Shown one piece after another: positions 26,669-37,400 of a stretch of 64,000 nt of DNA. Every line of letters begins with the position of its first letter. Position 1 is the stretch's first letter. The position numbers and the translations under genes are program-made. Under the pieces are notes generated by a model. The model ran no database searches, had not been told where the DNA came from, and was given only the letters and a program-made list of their open reading frames with translations. Source of the DNA: Mantis religiosa (lineage: Eukaryota > Arthropoda > Insecta > Mantodea > Mantidae); contig JAUKNK010000152.1 in assembly GCA_030765055.1 (NCBI GenBank), positions 1-64,000 of the forward strand, written 5' to 3'.

Positions 26669-27036
26669 TGTCGCAAGCCCATTGATGATCGAGGCGGCGC
26701 TGGTGACTAGTTCAAAGAGACAAATGTGCAGTGAGTAGGTGAAAGCTCGCCGAAACCGTGTGGGGAAAGACGGATTTCTCGAGGGTTCTAGTTCTTTGTT
26801 CTAACACGTCTCGTTTGAGAAATTTCTGGAATGTGAGTAATCTATAAAAAGGCAGCCCGGCTGCCAAAGTTAGTTAGTGGGTAATTGAACGCGTGCGCAT
26901 GAACAACTGTGTTTGTTGGGGTTGTTGACCTTGCAAGTTGTATTGTGTATGTGTACGAAGTGCGTTTCTACGGAAATAAAGTGCAATTTTTGGTGTTTGT
27001 AACTTGGACTTTTGAGTTCATGAACCCACAGTCACA
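26669..27036 (+). repeat. 3' LTR of gypsy C
   Basis: 368 bp, TGTCGCAAGCCC...CCACAGTCACA, with TATAAAAAGG near 26845 and AATAAAGTG near 26985. It resembles the LTRs of copy F (TCGTTTGAGAAATTTCTGG, GGTAATTGAACG, TTTCTACGGAAATAAAGTG). It is preceded by GAGGGAGCAG. The next bases are ATAT. Confidence 0.85.
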
Positions 27037-27636
27037 ATATAAACAAGTACTGGCTGTAGAGTGTAATCTGCAACTAGGAATAGGTAACATATAATATCTA
27101 ACATCATTAATTATTTAATAGTCTTCCATGCAGTAGAAAAAAATATAATTTAAATTACTTTGCAAATCCTTCTAAGACATAATAAATTAAATATGGTGAC
27201 ACTGACTTAAACCTCCATTATGGTCTTGGTCTGCCAAGGGACTGAACACCTGTATTACTTAATAAACAATGTGTTTGTCAATCAGCACTGCATTTTCTTC
27301 TGTATGAAAAAACAGGAGACTTTGTTGAAAAAACTTGTAGATCATGCATGTTTATATCAAATCTACTGGTTTTGGAAGCACTTGTCTAACTCAGTTGGAT
27401 CTTCAAGGTTGATAAAGGACACAACAGCTTCCGAAACTAGTTCCTCAATAATATAAAAATGTAAGTGACAGAGTGTTAAAAACCACCTACAATAAGTTTT
27501 TTCAATTAATTTTGACATCACTGTTGCTTCATCAAATATATCAGTATAAAATAATGCTTACATTTTGATTTATATAGAGCTCTTTTAAAATGTATTTATT
27601 AGTTACACAAGAAATGTTGTATGATATGTATTTCAG
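27037..27636. other. Probable intron sequence upstream of P450 exon
   Basis: AT-rich, ending in an acceptor (TGTATTTCAG). No earlier P450 exon is recognisable. It includes a TCAATTAATTTTGACATCAC stretch (near 27500) shared with 41790 and 55305, and a degenerate hammerhead-like motif at 27409-27443. A 78-codon ORF at 27220 shows no family motif and is not called. Confidence 0.5.
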
Positions 27637-27796
27637 ACCCATGTTAGTCTCAGCCCTAATGTTCACTTTCGCTCTGAGAAACATTTTCCAAAGCCAAATG
27701 AATTTATCCCTGAGCGTTGGACACGAAGTTCAGAGGCTAAGTCTATACACCCTTTTCTTCTGACTCCCTTCAGCCATGGGGTAAGAACATGTGCAG
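27637..27796 (+). CDS. Cytochrome P450, penultimate exon (heme-binding loop)
   Basis: Exon between TTTCAG and GTAAGC, starting in phase 0 at Thr (ACC, codons THVSLSPNV). It encodes the PERW motif (FIPERW) and the heme-ligand loop FSHGVRTCAG, which fits the P450 signature FxxGxRxCxG; the Cys is the thiolate ligand of the heme iron. The last base is the first of a split Gly codon completed by the exon at 27881. P450s oxidise lipophilic substrates such as steroids or xenobiotics; which one cannot be told from two exons. Earlier exons (I-helix, ExxR) are not in the window, so the upstream intron contains at least element C and perhaps satellite. No frame breaks are present, so this may be a live host gene. 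Confidence 0.85.
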
Positions 27797-27880
27797 GTAA
27801 GCAGTGACATCACTAACAATACCAAAATAACAACCCTTTTATAACTGGTATTTACAAATGCATCTTCTATTTGTTTACAG

Positions 27881-28044
27881 GGATGCGGTTTGCAGAACAA
27901 GACTTATATGTGGCTCTAGTCACTATCCTCTTGAACTTTAAACTGAAATATGCTGACAAAAAGCCTTTGCAACAAATTTTCAACACCTTACTATTTCCAG
28001 AAGGCCCAGTAAGAGTGCAGTTTCTTCCAAGAAACTCAGAGTAG
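27881..28044 (+). CDS. Cytochrome P450, terminal exon
   Basis: Starts after TTTGTTTACAG. Its first two bases complete the Gly of CxG, then MRFAEQDLYVALVTILLNF, the helix that packs on the heme, and it ends PEGPVRVQFLPRNSE with a TAG stop at 28042. The GxRFAEQ form after the heme Cys is typical of mitochondrial-clan animal P450s (adrenodoxin-dependent, in the mitochondrial inner membrane); that clan call is inference. The 84-bp intron has GT-AG ends. Both exons join in frame, which supports a real gene rather than a processed copy. Confidence 0.85.
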
Positions 28045-28223
28045 ATTTGATATAAATATTCATGATGCACATGTTTACAATCTGGAGCAAGATTGTAATG
28101 TTTTTATAGGAAGTAAAGGAATTCTGATAATGATGGAAAGAAAATATAAATATCTTATGTTTTAAATATTTAGAATTGTTACTTATCTATGTACTTATCT
28201 CTATTTATGTAAAAGCAAAACAA

Positions 28224-28229
28224 AATAAA
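28224..28229 (+). terminator. Possible polyadenylation signal of the P450 gene
   Basis: AATAAA, 180 bp after the stop codon, in an AT-rich 3' UTR-like stretch. It is the first clear AATAAA after the stop codon; no transcript evidence. Confidence 0.4.
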
Positions 28230-28267
28230 TGTAAGGCAAAGTTAATTTTGTACCCATTATTCAGATT

Positions 28268-28470
28268 TACAATCATACAGAATATAGGCTCTGTCAAAAA
28301 ATGCCAACACAAATATATTTAAGAAAATAACAAGGTTGCACCAAAGTGAAAGATACCTAGCATTTGCCTTAATGACTGAATCAGTCAGGTATACAATTAC
28401 ATTTGGACATTTTCTATATACTTTACAATTACAATATAGGTGATGAGTATAATCTTGGTCAAATTATCTA
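28268..28470 (+). repeat. Dispersed repeat, inverted partner at 42000-42262
   Basis: Segments such as AATATAGGCTCTGTCAAAAA, TTGCACCAAAGTGAAA, ATACCTAGCATTTG, CAATTACATTTGGACATTTT and AGGTGATGAGTA recur in order in the reverse complement of 42262-42000, with indels. No coding sequence. The two copies flank the LINE/gypsy complex. Class unknown. Confidence 0.75.
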
Positions 28471-28506
28471 CTGGAAGTAGATAATATCCAATAGATAATA
28501 ACTTGA

Positions 28507-28507
<1 letters not shown>

Positions 28508-28538
<31 letters not shown>
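28508..28538 (+). repeat. A31 homopolymer
   Basis: Uninterrupted run of 31 A. It could be the tail of an old retroposed sequence on the plus strand; no body is recognised. Confidence 0.9.
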
Positions 28539-28541
<3 letters not shown>

Positions 28542-28544
28542 CAG

Positions 28545-28626
28545 TTCCACTGGCAGAGAGAAGAGAGATGGCAACAGACAGTTGATAATGGACGAGATGA
28601 CTTCTCAAACTAGTCCCTCAAAATTG
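28545..28626 (+). mobile_element. Possible Penelope-like element 3' tail
   Basis: AGAGATGGCAACAGACAGTTGATAATGG...CTCAAACTAGTCC resembles in layout the ends of the Penelope ORFs at 42660-42741 and 56250-56348 (AGATGGCA, then a CTGATGA-like core, hairpin, GAAA-like, GTC). No endonuclease sequence remains. Weak call based on layout. Confidence 0.3.
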
Positions 28627-28631
28627 TAATA

Positions 28632-28715
<84 letters not shown>
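28627..28715. repeat. (AAT)n microsatellite, 3' tail of the LINE
   Basis: About 29 perfect trinucleotides. Read on the minus strand it is (ATT)n right after GTCTATTGACAATAAA, which is how many LINE 3' ends look (polyadenylation-like signal, then a simple-repeat tail). Confidence 0.85.
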
Positions 28716-30180
28716 TTATTGTCAATAGACTTTGCAGTTTCTGACATTGTCAAACTTTTATACATATAAATACATATATAAATACAACTGTTTTTAATTA
28801 CAAATTAAGGAATAAATTCAGCATGTCATAATTCATCAATACAATACAGACTAAATTAAATTAATTAGGAGTCGATTAATGACACAAAACAACACTTACT
28901 TTTAAATTTTCCCAGAACCGGTTTTTGAGGCCTTCCCTCTATCTTCAGCCGGACATCGTTCCGGTTCCGGGAAAATTTAAAAGTAAGTGTTGTTTTGTGT
29001 CATTAATCGACTCCTAATTAATTTAATTTATACAACACTGTTTTCAACACTTCCATGAAAGGATTTACAATACAGACTTTTTGTTATCAGAGCACTCTCG
29101 AATTGCTTGGCTTTACAAGATTTTAGATGTGCTGGCAGTTTTTTGTGAAGCAATAAGCCCATTACATTTGGATCCGTGTCGGAAATATTCTTATAAAAAC
29201 TTTGCCTAAAAAGTCATCCTTGTGCCTAGTGTTATGACTATGAATATTACTATTTTTAGGATTTTCCTTTTGTATTGCATAAGTTACTACTTTATAAACA
29301 TAAAGAGAATATACTGTTAATATTCCTTTGTCCTTAAATATTTCCCTACATGATTCTCGGGAACTCAAATTGTAAATCATTCTGAAAGCCCTTTTTTCCA
29401 ATGTAAATAACCTTCCCATATGTGTTGCAGCAGCACAGCCCCAAATTTATATTCCATATAATAAATGTGGATATATGACTCCATAATAAATAATTTTAAG
29501 CCCTTTTTCATCAAAGATATTTTTGAAGAAGCGTAACAAATATATAGCTTAACTTATTTTATCAGAAATATGATTTATGTGTCCTACCCATGTTAGTTCT
29601 CTGTCAAGAAATATTCCTAAGAATTTATGTCCACTTACATCTTCGATGTTGCAGTCATTTACAGGTAACGACAGATTTGTGGTATTTTTGTTAATCTGTG
29701 AGAAAAGAATTAAGGTTGTTTTGATCATATTACAAGAAAGATGGTTTTCTTTAAAGTAATTTATAACCAAATCAATAGATTTCAATGTTATCCTTTAAAA
29801 TGCTTATATTTCCACCCTTACATATAGCCATAGTATCATCTACATACAATATTATATTTGTGTTTTTGGAGATTGGTATGTCATTTACATATAATATAAA
29901 TAATAATGGTCCCAGGACCGAACCTTGTGGTACCCCATACATGACCTGCTTGAATTCTGATTGCACTTTGTTTACCAGTTTTCCCCTCCTATTATATATT
30001 AATGTTGACTGTTTCCTGTCTACCAAATAGGACCTGAACAGTTCTTTTACCAAGCCTCTTATCCCATATGCTTCTAGCTTTTTCAACATTATAATGTGTT
30101 CGACACAATCAAATACTTTAGAAGGATCGAAGAATAATAATCCAACTTTTTCATTTTTCCTAGGTTTTCTATGACTAAAT
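28716..30180 (-). pseudogene. LINE fragment 1: RT C-terminal half and 3' UTR
   Basis: Part of a non-LTR retrotransposon. Read on the minus strand from 30180: VIENLGKNEKVGLLFFD, SKVFDCVEHIIM, YGVPQGSVLGPLLFILYVND and ILYVDDT (the YVDD catalytic motif, near 29850), then FLGIFLDRELTWVGHI and the C-terminal RESCREIFKDKGILTVYSLY...HNTRHKDD part at 29162-29419. Frame breaks lie near 29770 and 29450. The family is in the Jockey/CR1/L2 range by these motifs; the exact clade is not settled. It continues across element D at 32626. Confidence 0.85.
28852..29030. repeat. Foldback element with perfect 62-bp inverted arms
   Basis: Left arm 28852-28913 and right arm 28969-29030 are perfect reverse complements (TAAATTAAATTAATTAGGAG ... 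GGGAAAATTT). The 55-bp loop starts AGAACCGG and ends CCGGTTCC, so the pairing extends a further 7 bp after one bulged base. The ends TA...TA are consistent with a TA target duplication. It lies in the 3' UTR of the LINE. It is probably a MITE-like or foldback insertion; no coding. Confidence 0.8.
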
Positions 30181-32625
30181 TGTGACTTTGTGAGTTTGTA
30201 GAATTAAAAGGCTGAGTTGCAGAAATTAAAAATCTCCTTTATTTTCATAGAAATACCCTTATAGATTACAGCAGCATTACGTTACATACACCATCAGTCT
30301 ACCAAGGTCGATCACAATAACAAACAGTGACAGCAGATTACATCTCTAGCTCTCGTTACACAGCTGGCTGTCTCTCATTTCACAACGCTTTTTCATAACT
30401 AACTCTTTGCGAGCCACCACGTCCTTAAATACCTATTTCGTAAATTCGAGATATTTCCGGACCATTCAGGAATCGAATGTTCTGTCACCTTCCAGCAGCG
30501 TAACGCTATCGGTGCCGGTAGGTCTTTTAGCTCGCGCTATTGCGATCGGGTTTGCGACACTGCTCCCTCAAGGCTGGTCGTCCCAAACAGCTCCATCATA
30601 GCGGGCCAGACGATCCCAGTGTACCACCAACATCATCCCTCGGGGCACCTTCTGGATGCGGTAGACCACGTCGTTAGTCCTCTTCACCACCTGGTACTGT
30701 CCTTGCCATGGCTGTTGAAGTTTGTCGATTGTTCGGTTTGCTCCCAGGTGTCGTCCTGAAATACCGACATGCACTTCCTCCAATACTTCTGGGACCTTAC
30801 TTCGGGGAAGTACCAACTGTTCTCTTTGCGTTTTCCCATCAGGTGATTCCCATACCCGGAACAGCATGCCCCCTCTGATCTTCAGTGAGTCCCATTGGGC
30901 CCAGTATGACTTATAGGTGGCGCTCCTCGGTGCAATGTCCTAACAGGTTGATCTTGTCCCTGCCTCTGCTTTCCTCAAGAGTGGTCCCAAGTTTGCATGT
31001 GCTATCCCAGCCATCCGCAGGCACTGTCGTTACTACTCGGATTGCTGCGGCACGCTCCTCTTTCACTCTTGTGCATTGGCCGCACTCCTCTGGGCAGGGT
31101 CTTCAGGGCATGGCGTCTGCGTTACCGTGGTTCTTCCCTCTACGATGTTCAGAGGCGAAGTCGTACTCCTGCAGGCCTTCCAGGTTTCTAAAGCTCAATA
31201 GCCAGGTTAGGGCGGAGTGGTCAGTTCTCAGGTGGAATGACTGACCGTACAGGTACTTGTGGAACAGCTTCAAGGCCTTTACTACGGCCAGTAGCTCTCG
31301 TCGGGTGACACAGTAGTTCTTCTCTTTCTTGGCTGAAGATGCGCTGGTATCGTCTCAGCAGTTGTCGAACCTTCTCGAGCAGTTCTGCAGTCAGGTGATC
31401 GGCCGCCTTCTCCAATAAGCCTTCCAGCCGGGGCCCCAGGTGTTGTGTTGGTACCGGCTCCTGTGTCTTATCGATTGCTGTCATGATGACCACGGGCTCG
31501 CACGTCCCCAGCTCCGTTCCGGCCTGGATGTAGTGATCGATTTCCGCTAGGTTAAGCAGCCTCACTGGCACCTCTCGGCACGGCAACAATGTTCTTCATT
31601 AGCTGTCCTTCCAGTCGCGTTTGGTCAACTTCCAGACGGGGACCCACGTCTTCCTTCAAGATGACCCTGCAGATTCCAAGGCGTTCTTTGGGTTGCCGGA
31701 CTATGACCTCTTCTCCATTGAGCCGCAGGATCTTCCTGCTGTCGTCGACCGTCGCTTCGTGGCTCCTGAGGGCATCCAGTCCCAGTATCACCTCCGCGAC
31801 TAACACCCACTGAATGCGCGGCACTCCGTCCCAAGGTCAACTGCAGCAGAGCCTCCCTCTCCACGGGCAAGGTGTCGCCCGATGCCGTCACTAGCTGGTA
31901 TGGTCGCCTTGGTTTCCTCGACGGCAAACCCTTGGCCACGTCAGGTCTGATGGTCACCGCTGCCCCTGTGCCTACGAGTATGGGGCTTCCCTCTCACCCA
32001 ACTGTCCGCGATGAGGCTGTCATCCATACGTCGTCTGACGGCGCGCAGTGTTACTCGAGGAGATGGTGGTGATGGCACCGATGTGCTCCTCGCCACGCCG
32101 TCCTTCCGTCTTCGTTGTTAATTCGGTCTTCATTTCTTCCATCTTCTCGGTGATATCCCGCTTCCTGACACAAATTGTGACTTTGTCGGTTCGTAGAATT
32201 AAAAGGCTGAGTTGCAGAAATTAAAAATCTCCTTTATTTTTGTAGAAATACCTTTATAGATTACAGCAGCATTACGTTACGTACACCATCAGTCTACCAA
32301 GGTCGATCACAATAACAAACAGTGACAGCAGATTACATCATTAGCTCTCGTTACAATAATACTTCCAGCTGTCTCTCATTTCACAACACTGTTTCACTCT
32401 CACTCTGCTTTACAACTACTCACTTTGCGAGCCGTCACGTCCTTAAATATCTATTTTGTAAATTCGAGATATTTCTGGACCAAACAGGAATAGAATGTTC
32501 TATCACCTCCCAGAAACGTAACCCTATCGGTGGTGGCAGGTCTTTTATCTCGCGCTATCATTATTTCTTCCGGCATACTTCTTATGTACATAAGCCGCGC
32601 TATCGCGATCGGGTTGGCGACGACA
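30181..32625 (-). mobile_element. Gypsy D, internally deleted, inserted in the LINE
   Basis: Minus-strand element with 3' LTR 30181-30559, internal 30560-32175 and 5' LTR 32176-32625. The LTRs share GCGATCGGGTT and CAGCAGATTACATC; both begin TGTCG on the minus strand. The internal region keeps only pieces of pol: integrase ends, part of RNase H, and the protease region. Almost all of gag and most of RT are deleted. The purine tract (CTCCCTCAAGG on the plus strand) and primer site (near 32155) remain. No target duplication was recognised. The LINE reading frame resumes on both sides, so the insertion came after the LINE. Confidence 0.88.
30560..32175 (-). pseudogene. pol: pol remnant of gypsy D
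   Basis: Read on the minus strand: protease region (WVLVAEVILGLDALRSHEAT, 31552-31957), an RT-proximal stretch (LPCREVPVRLLNL to about 31340), a large deletion removing RT, RNase H pieces (near 31070-31320), an in-frame TAG at 30940-30942, then LFRVWESPDGKTQREQLVLP fused by deletion to the integrase C-terminus (VVKRTNDVVYRIQKV). The catalytic core of integrase is absent. The TAG is at the same codon as in copies E and G. Confidence 0.82.
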
Positions 32626-33465
32626 TGTATCAGTAGCTGTTGATCATCCCTTCCTAAAGCCATGCTGAAAGTTCACCATGTTATTTTTATCCAGAAAATC
32701 TACTAGTCGATTTAGTAGGAGTTTTTCAAAGAGTTTTCCTATCTCTGACGTTAAAGTGATGGGTCTGTAGTTGTTTATATTATTCACATTCCCTTTTTTA
32801 TGCAATGGACGAACTAGATTTTTCTTTAATCACTCTGGAAATTTTCCATTTACTATAGCAAAATTTATTATATGTTCAAGGGGATTGGCCAAAACGTATT
32901 TACAATGTTTTGAAAGGACTGAGCTAATTTCATCCCACCCACTTGTGACCTTTTTGGAAGGTTAGTTTTTTCTGTTATAATCTCATTTGCAGACACTGGA
33001 TAAATGAAAAATAATGGCTTTACAGTGTTCTCAAAAAATGGCTGTATGTTTTTGCCAGGAGAAAGCTTTTTTGCTTTCATTTACAAGTTCATCACTGATA
33101 CAAAATTCTAAGTTTTTATGTACTTTTGTTTCAGATCGCGCTAGATTTACAAAACCCCTTGCAGCTTTGCTAACATTCCCTGATTTACATAACTTTTCTT
33201 TGTAATAATTAGCTTTTAAATCTGCCAAGACATTTTGATATTTTTATGGTACTGTACTTAATACACAGTACTTCCACTAGATTTGTACAATTCATAGAAA
33301 TGCTTCATTTCATTTTTGAGTTTTATTAATTGTGTGGTAAGTTTAATGCGGCTAGAGCTGTTTAGATAAACATTTTTGCTTTTTATGGGGCAGCATGCAT
33401 TAAATTGGTTATTAAAGGTATTACAAAAATGGTTCCATTTTTCGTCTACAGTTTTTGCATTATAC
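32626..33465 (-). pseudogene. LINE fragment 2: linker and RT N-terminal half
   Basis: Read on the minus strand: VDEKWNHFCNTFNNQFNACC and LKNEMKHFYELYKSSG (endonuclease-RT linker, 33258-33465), then GWDEISSVLSKHCKYVLANP, NLVRPLHKKGNVNNINNYRP, ITLTSEIGKLFEKLLLNRL and VNFQHGFRKG, the start of RT. Stops and one frame change show it is dead. It is bounded by element D on one side and E on the other. Confidence 0.85.
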
Positions 33466-33951
33466 TGTGACTTTGTGGGTTCGTAAAATGAAAAGTCCAA
33501 TTGCACCACTCAAAAATGTTCTTTATTTCCACCGACTTACAGTTAAACACTTGCCAATTACACAGAATTACGTAATGCACACAATTACGATTCACCGGTT
33601 CGTCCGTTATAATTTCACTTGCACTCGTAATTACGTTAAATCCTCCGATGCACTCACAGTCTTCTCGTCGTACGCTAGCACTGCATTCTTACGCCAAGAA
33701 CTGTCTGACTCCTCTTGCCCGACGTGTTGCTTATATAGGGTCAGCTAGCCGATCTGGAAGGTCCTAGATTAGATGAAATATCTCGTAAGTTCGAGAACAC
33801 AAGTGGAACAGAAAGAGACGGCGCAGTGATGTTTTTTCCCCAGCCACCCCTTGTCACCACTATAAGACAAACGACGGGGGGGGGGGGGGTAGCGAACGCC
33901 GAACGTCTCCTGCTTGCCCGCTCTATAGGGGGTTCCGACGTTTGGGTGACA
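33466..33951 (-). repeat. 3' LTR of gypsy E
   Basis: 486 bp. On the minus strand it starts TGTCACCCAAACGTCGGAAC and ends AAGTCACA. It contains a G13 run near 33877 (C run on the minus strand). It matches 40441-40920 and solo LTR B. Confidence 0.92.
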
Positions 33952-33962
33952 CGAACAGCACC

Positions 33963-34492
33963 TCCCGTAGGGGAAGGGATGCATCCCTTTCAGCTGCCAA
34001 AGTGCGGGCGCTGCGGACCCTTAGCACTCGTGGTACCTCTGACGTCACTAGAGGAACCTCGGGCCGAACAGCCGAGCTCCTCCTTCGGGAGTTGTTCGGA
34101 TTGGGATGGTCTCGAGGGGGCAGTGTGTTCCCGATACCCGTGGGAGATTGGGTACGTCTTCGGACGGGGTTGAGGGAAGCCATTAAGTTTCCGGGTACTA
34201 GCCTGCTTAGCTAGTAGAAGGTGTGCTAGATCACCAGGCGGCCCCACCGAGGTCATATCGGTAGTCTTCACCTTGAGTGTTGACGCGCGTAAGTGGCGTA
34301 TCCACTTCCGTCCCGTCTTGTGTCCCTAGGACCTTGTTAGGAAACTAGGTCTTACCCTAATGGAAAGCCCCACGGAGGATGCCGGGCGCCCTTTAAGGGA
34401 CAGCTCGGATAACTCCCTGGTTGAAAGAGGCCCGGGTCTTGTTCCTACGGGTTCAAGGCTAATGGGAGTAGACCCTCTGGACTCAACTGTCC
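33963..34492. mobile_element. Unclassified 530-bp GC-rich insert with 11-bp target duplication
   Basis: Inserted between the end of pol and the 3' LTR of E. The string CGAACAGCACC occurs at 33952-33962 and again at 34493-34503, where the latter belongs to the gypsy sequence. Insertion also removed or replaced the purine tract that normally follows. The insert is GC-rich, without poly-A, and has no ORF with a recognised domain. An 11-bp duplication fits a non-LTR element (SINE or truncated LINE), but I cannot name the family. Confidence 0.65.
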
Positions 34493-37400
34493 CGAACAGC
34501 ACCATCGTAGCGTGCCAGGCGATCCAGGTGTACCACCAACATCTTCCCTCGGGGAACCTTCTGGATGCGGTAGACCACGTCGTTAATCCTCTTCACCACC
34601 CGGTACGGTCCTTGCCATGACTGCTGGAGCTTCGGGCAGCGTCCTTTAGTCTGGGTAGGGCGGTACAACCAGACCAGTTCACCCTACTGGAACCCTTGGC
34701 TGTTGGCTTGCCTGTCATACCTGGTCTTCATGCGGTCGCTCGCCTTCTGGATGTTCTGGGGAGCCATCTCATGCATGTCGTGGAGATGGTCCACCAAGTT
34801 CTCCACATACTCGGTCGCTGGCTGTCTCGCTTCCGGAGGGCTTCCAAAAGCCAGGTCACAAGGGAGGCGTAACTCTCGGCCGAACATTAAGCTGGCTGGC
34901 GTCATCCCAGTTGTGTCGTATGTAGACGAGCGGTAGGCCAGCAAGAACAGTGGCACCTTGACGTCCCAGTCTCGCTGATGGCTGGCCACGACCTTCCTCA
35001 GGTGTTCCTCTAAGGTCTTGATGTACCTTTCGACCATGCCATCCAACTGGGAATGTAGAGGCGTCATGGGGGTCTTGTTCAACCCAAGCCTTTGTAGCGC
35101 CTCCTTCATTAGGTTGGACTCAAAGTTGGTACCCAGGTCATTGTGTAGCTCCAACGGCACCCCAAATCGACAGAACACTTGCTCCACGAGGCAGTCTGTG
35201 ATTGTCTTTGCCTCTTGGTTTGGGATGGCATACACTTCCGGCCACTTGGTGAAATAGTCCACCACCACCATTAGGTACTTGTTGCCTCGGTCGGAAACTG
35301 GGAACGGTCCAGCAATGTCAACGGCGATCCGTTCGAATGGCGCTCGGACGTTGTACTGATGCATTCGACCCCGGCTCCTAGTCTGGGGGCCACGACTCGC
35401 CGCGCACACGTGACACTGACGGCACCATCTCTCAGCATCTGCTCGGAGTCCCAGCCAGTAGTAGCGCTGCCGTAGTTTGTCAATCGCTCGGTTCGCTCCC
35501 AGGTGTCCTCCCGAAGTACCGGCGTGCACTTCCTCCAAGACTTCCGGGAAATTACTCCGGGGAAGTACCAACTGTTCTCTCTGCGTCTTCCCATCGGGTG
35601 ACTCCCATACCCGGAACAGCACGCCCTCTCTGGTCTTCAACGAGTCCCATTGGGCCCAGTACGACTTGTAGGTGGCGCTCCTCGGTGCGATGTCCTACCA
35701 GGTTGGTCTCGTCCCTGCCTCCACTTCCCTCAAGAGTGGCCCCAAGTCTGCGTCCGCCAGCTGCTCCCTCCTCAGGCCTGCGCTATCCCAGCCGTCCGCA
35801 GGCACTGCCACAACTACCCGGACTCCAGCGGCACGCTCCTTCTCTTCCACTCTTGTGCACTGGCCACACTCTTATGGACAGGGTCTTCGGGACATGGCGT
35901 CTGCGTTACCGTGGCTCTTCCCTCTACGATGTTCCGAGGTGAAGTCGTACTCCTGCAGCCTCTGGACCCAACGTGCTGTCTGGCCTTCCAGGTTCTTAAA
36001 GCTCAATAGCCAGGTTAGGGCGGAATGGTCAGTCCTCAGGTGAAATGGCTGACCGTACAGGTACTTGTGGAAGTGCTCCAAGGTCTTCACTACCAATAAT
36101 TCTCGTCGGGTGACGCAGTAGTTCTTCTCCGCCTTGGATAGCGTCTTGCTGTAGTAGGCTATCACCCACTCATGGCCGTCCTGGATCTGCGATAGGACAC
36201 CTCCAATGCATTGGTCGCTGGCGTCGGTGTCCACAATGAAGGCGCCGCCCGGTTGTGAGAAACCCAAAACTGGAGCACTGCACAGGGTCTCCTTTAGGTG
36301 CTGGAAAGCGTTTTCGTCGTCCTCTCTCCCTGCATAAGGCCGGTGTTTCTCTGTCAGGCTGGGAGGGGTTTTGCGATGTTGGAGAACCTCTTTATGAAGC
36401 GGCGGTAATAACTGCACAGCCCCAGGAAACTGTGCAACTCTTTCTTATCCTTTGGGCGAGGCCAATTTCTCACAGCCTGTGTCTTTTCCGGGTCTGTGGC
36501 CACTCCGGTTGCTGATACTATGTGGCCTAAGTAGTTCACTTCCTTGCGGAAGAGCTGGCACTTCTTCGTGTTCAGCTTCAAATTGGTCGACTGCAGTCTG
36601 TGTAGCACCTTACTGAGATTCTGAAGGTGATCTTCAAAAGATTTCCCGACGACGATGATGTCGTCGAGGTATAGCAGGCAAGCATCGTAAGTCAGCCCTC
36701 TCATCACTAACTCCATGAGGCGCTGGAAGGTAGCTGGTGCGTTGCAGAGGACAAAGGGCATAACCGTGAACTGCCAGAGCCCTTGGCCCGTCGAGAATGC
36801 GGTGTTCTCCTTGTCTCTCGTGTCTAGAGCTACATTCCAGTAGCCCGACTTCAGGTCCAGCGTCGAGAACCACTGTGCACCAGCTAGCGTGTCCAGGGTG
36901 TCGTCAATCCGGGGTAAGGGAAAACAGTCCTTCCGGGTGACAGCGTTCAGCTTTCTGTAGTCTACGCAGAAGCGCAGCTCGCCGTTCTTCTTCTTCACCA
37001 AGACTACAGGGGAACACCAAGGGCTGTCAGACTCTTCAATCACTCCCCTGGATCTCATGTCCTCCAGCATGTCTCGTACCGCCCCTTGCTTCGCCAGCGG
37101 AACGCATCTATGTGTTTGCCGTATAGGCCGGGCGTCCCCGTTGTCGATGCGGTGAAGCACTTTGTCCGTGCGGCCGTAGTCACTATCACCTTGGCTGAAG
37201 ACGCGCTGGTATCGTCTTAGCAGTAGTCGAACTTTCTCCAGTTTCTCTACTGTGAGGTGGCCGGCCGCCTTCTCCAGTTAGCCTTCTAGCCGGGGCCCCA
37301 GGTTTTGCGTCAGCACCGGCTCCTGCGTCTTGTCGATTGCAATTACGCTTACCACGGGCTCGCACGTTCCCAACTCCGTCGCGGTCTGGACGTCGTGATC

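Larger units (their letters stand above)
21665..27036 (+). mobile_element. Ty3/gypsy LTR retrotransposon C, heavily decayed, unlike LTRs
   Basis: LTR-bounded element with a perfect primer site at 22149, gag and pol remnants, purine tract and 3' LTR. It is the most decayed copy: gag and pol are cut by many stops and indels. The 5' LTR (TGTTGTGACTGAGG...) and the 3' LTR (TGTCGCAAGCCC...) do not align in U3, and only part of R/U5 is similar. The right flank begins ATAT; the left flank ends GTAT, which is only a partial match. It lies upstream of the P450 exons and in the same orientation. Confidence 0.85.

Noticed and set aside
27220..27456. 78-codon ORF as an earlier P450 exon
   Set aside because: No P450 motif and no fitting splice sites; its end overlaps a hammerhead-like repeat remnant.
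34430..34475. B-box-like GGGTTCAAGGC in the 530-bp insert as sign of a tRNA gene or SINE
   Set aside because: No A-box at the right distance and it lies at the wrong end for a tRNA head.
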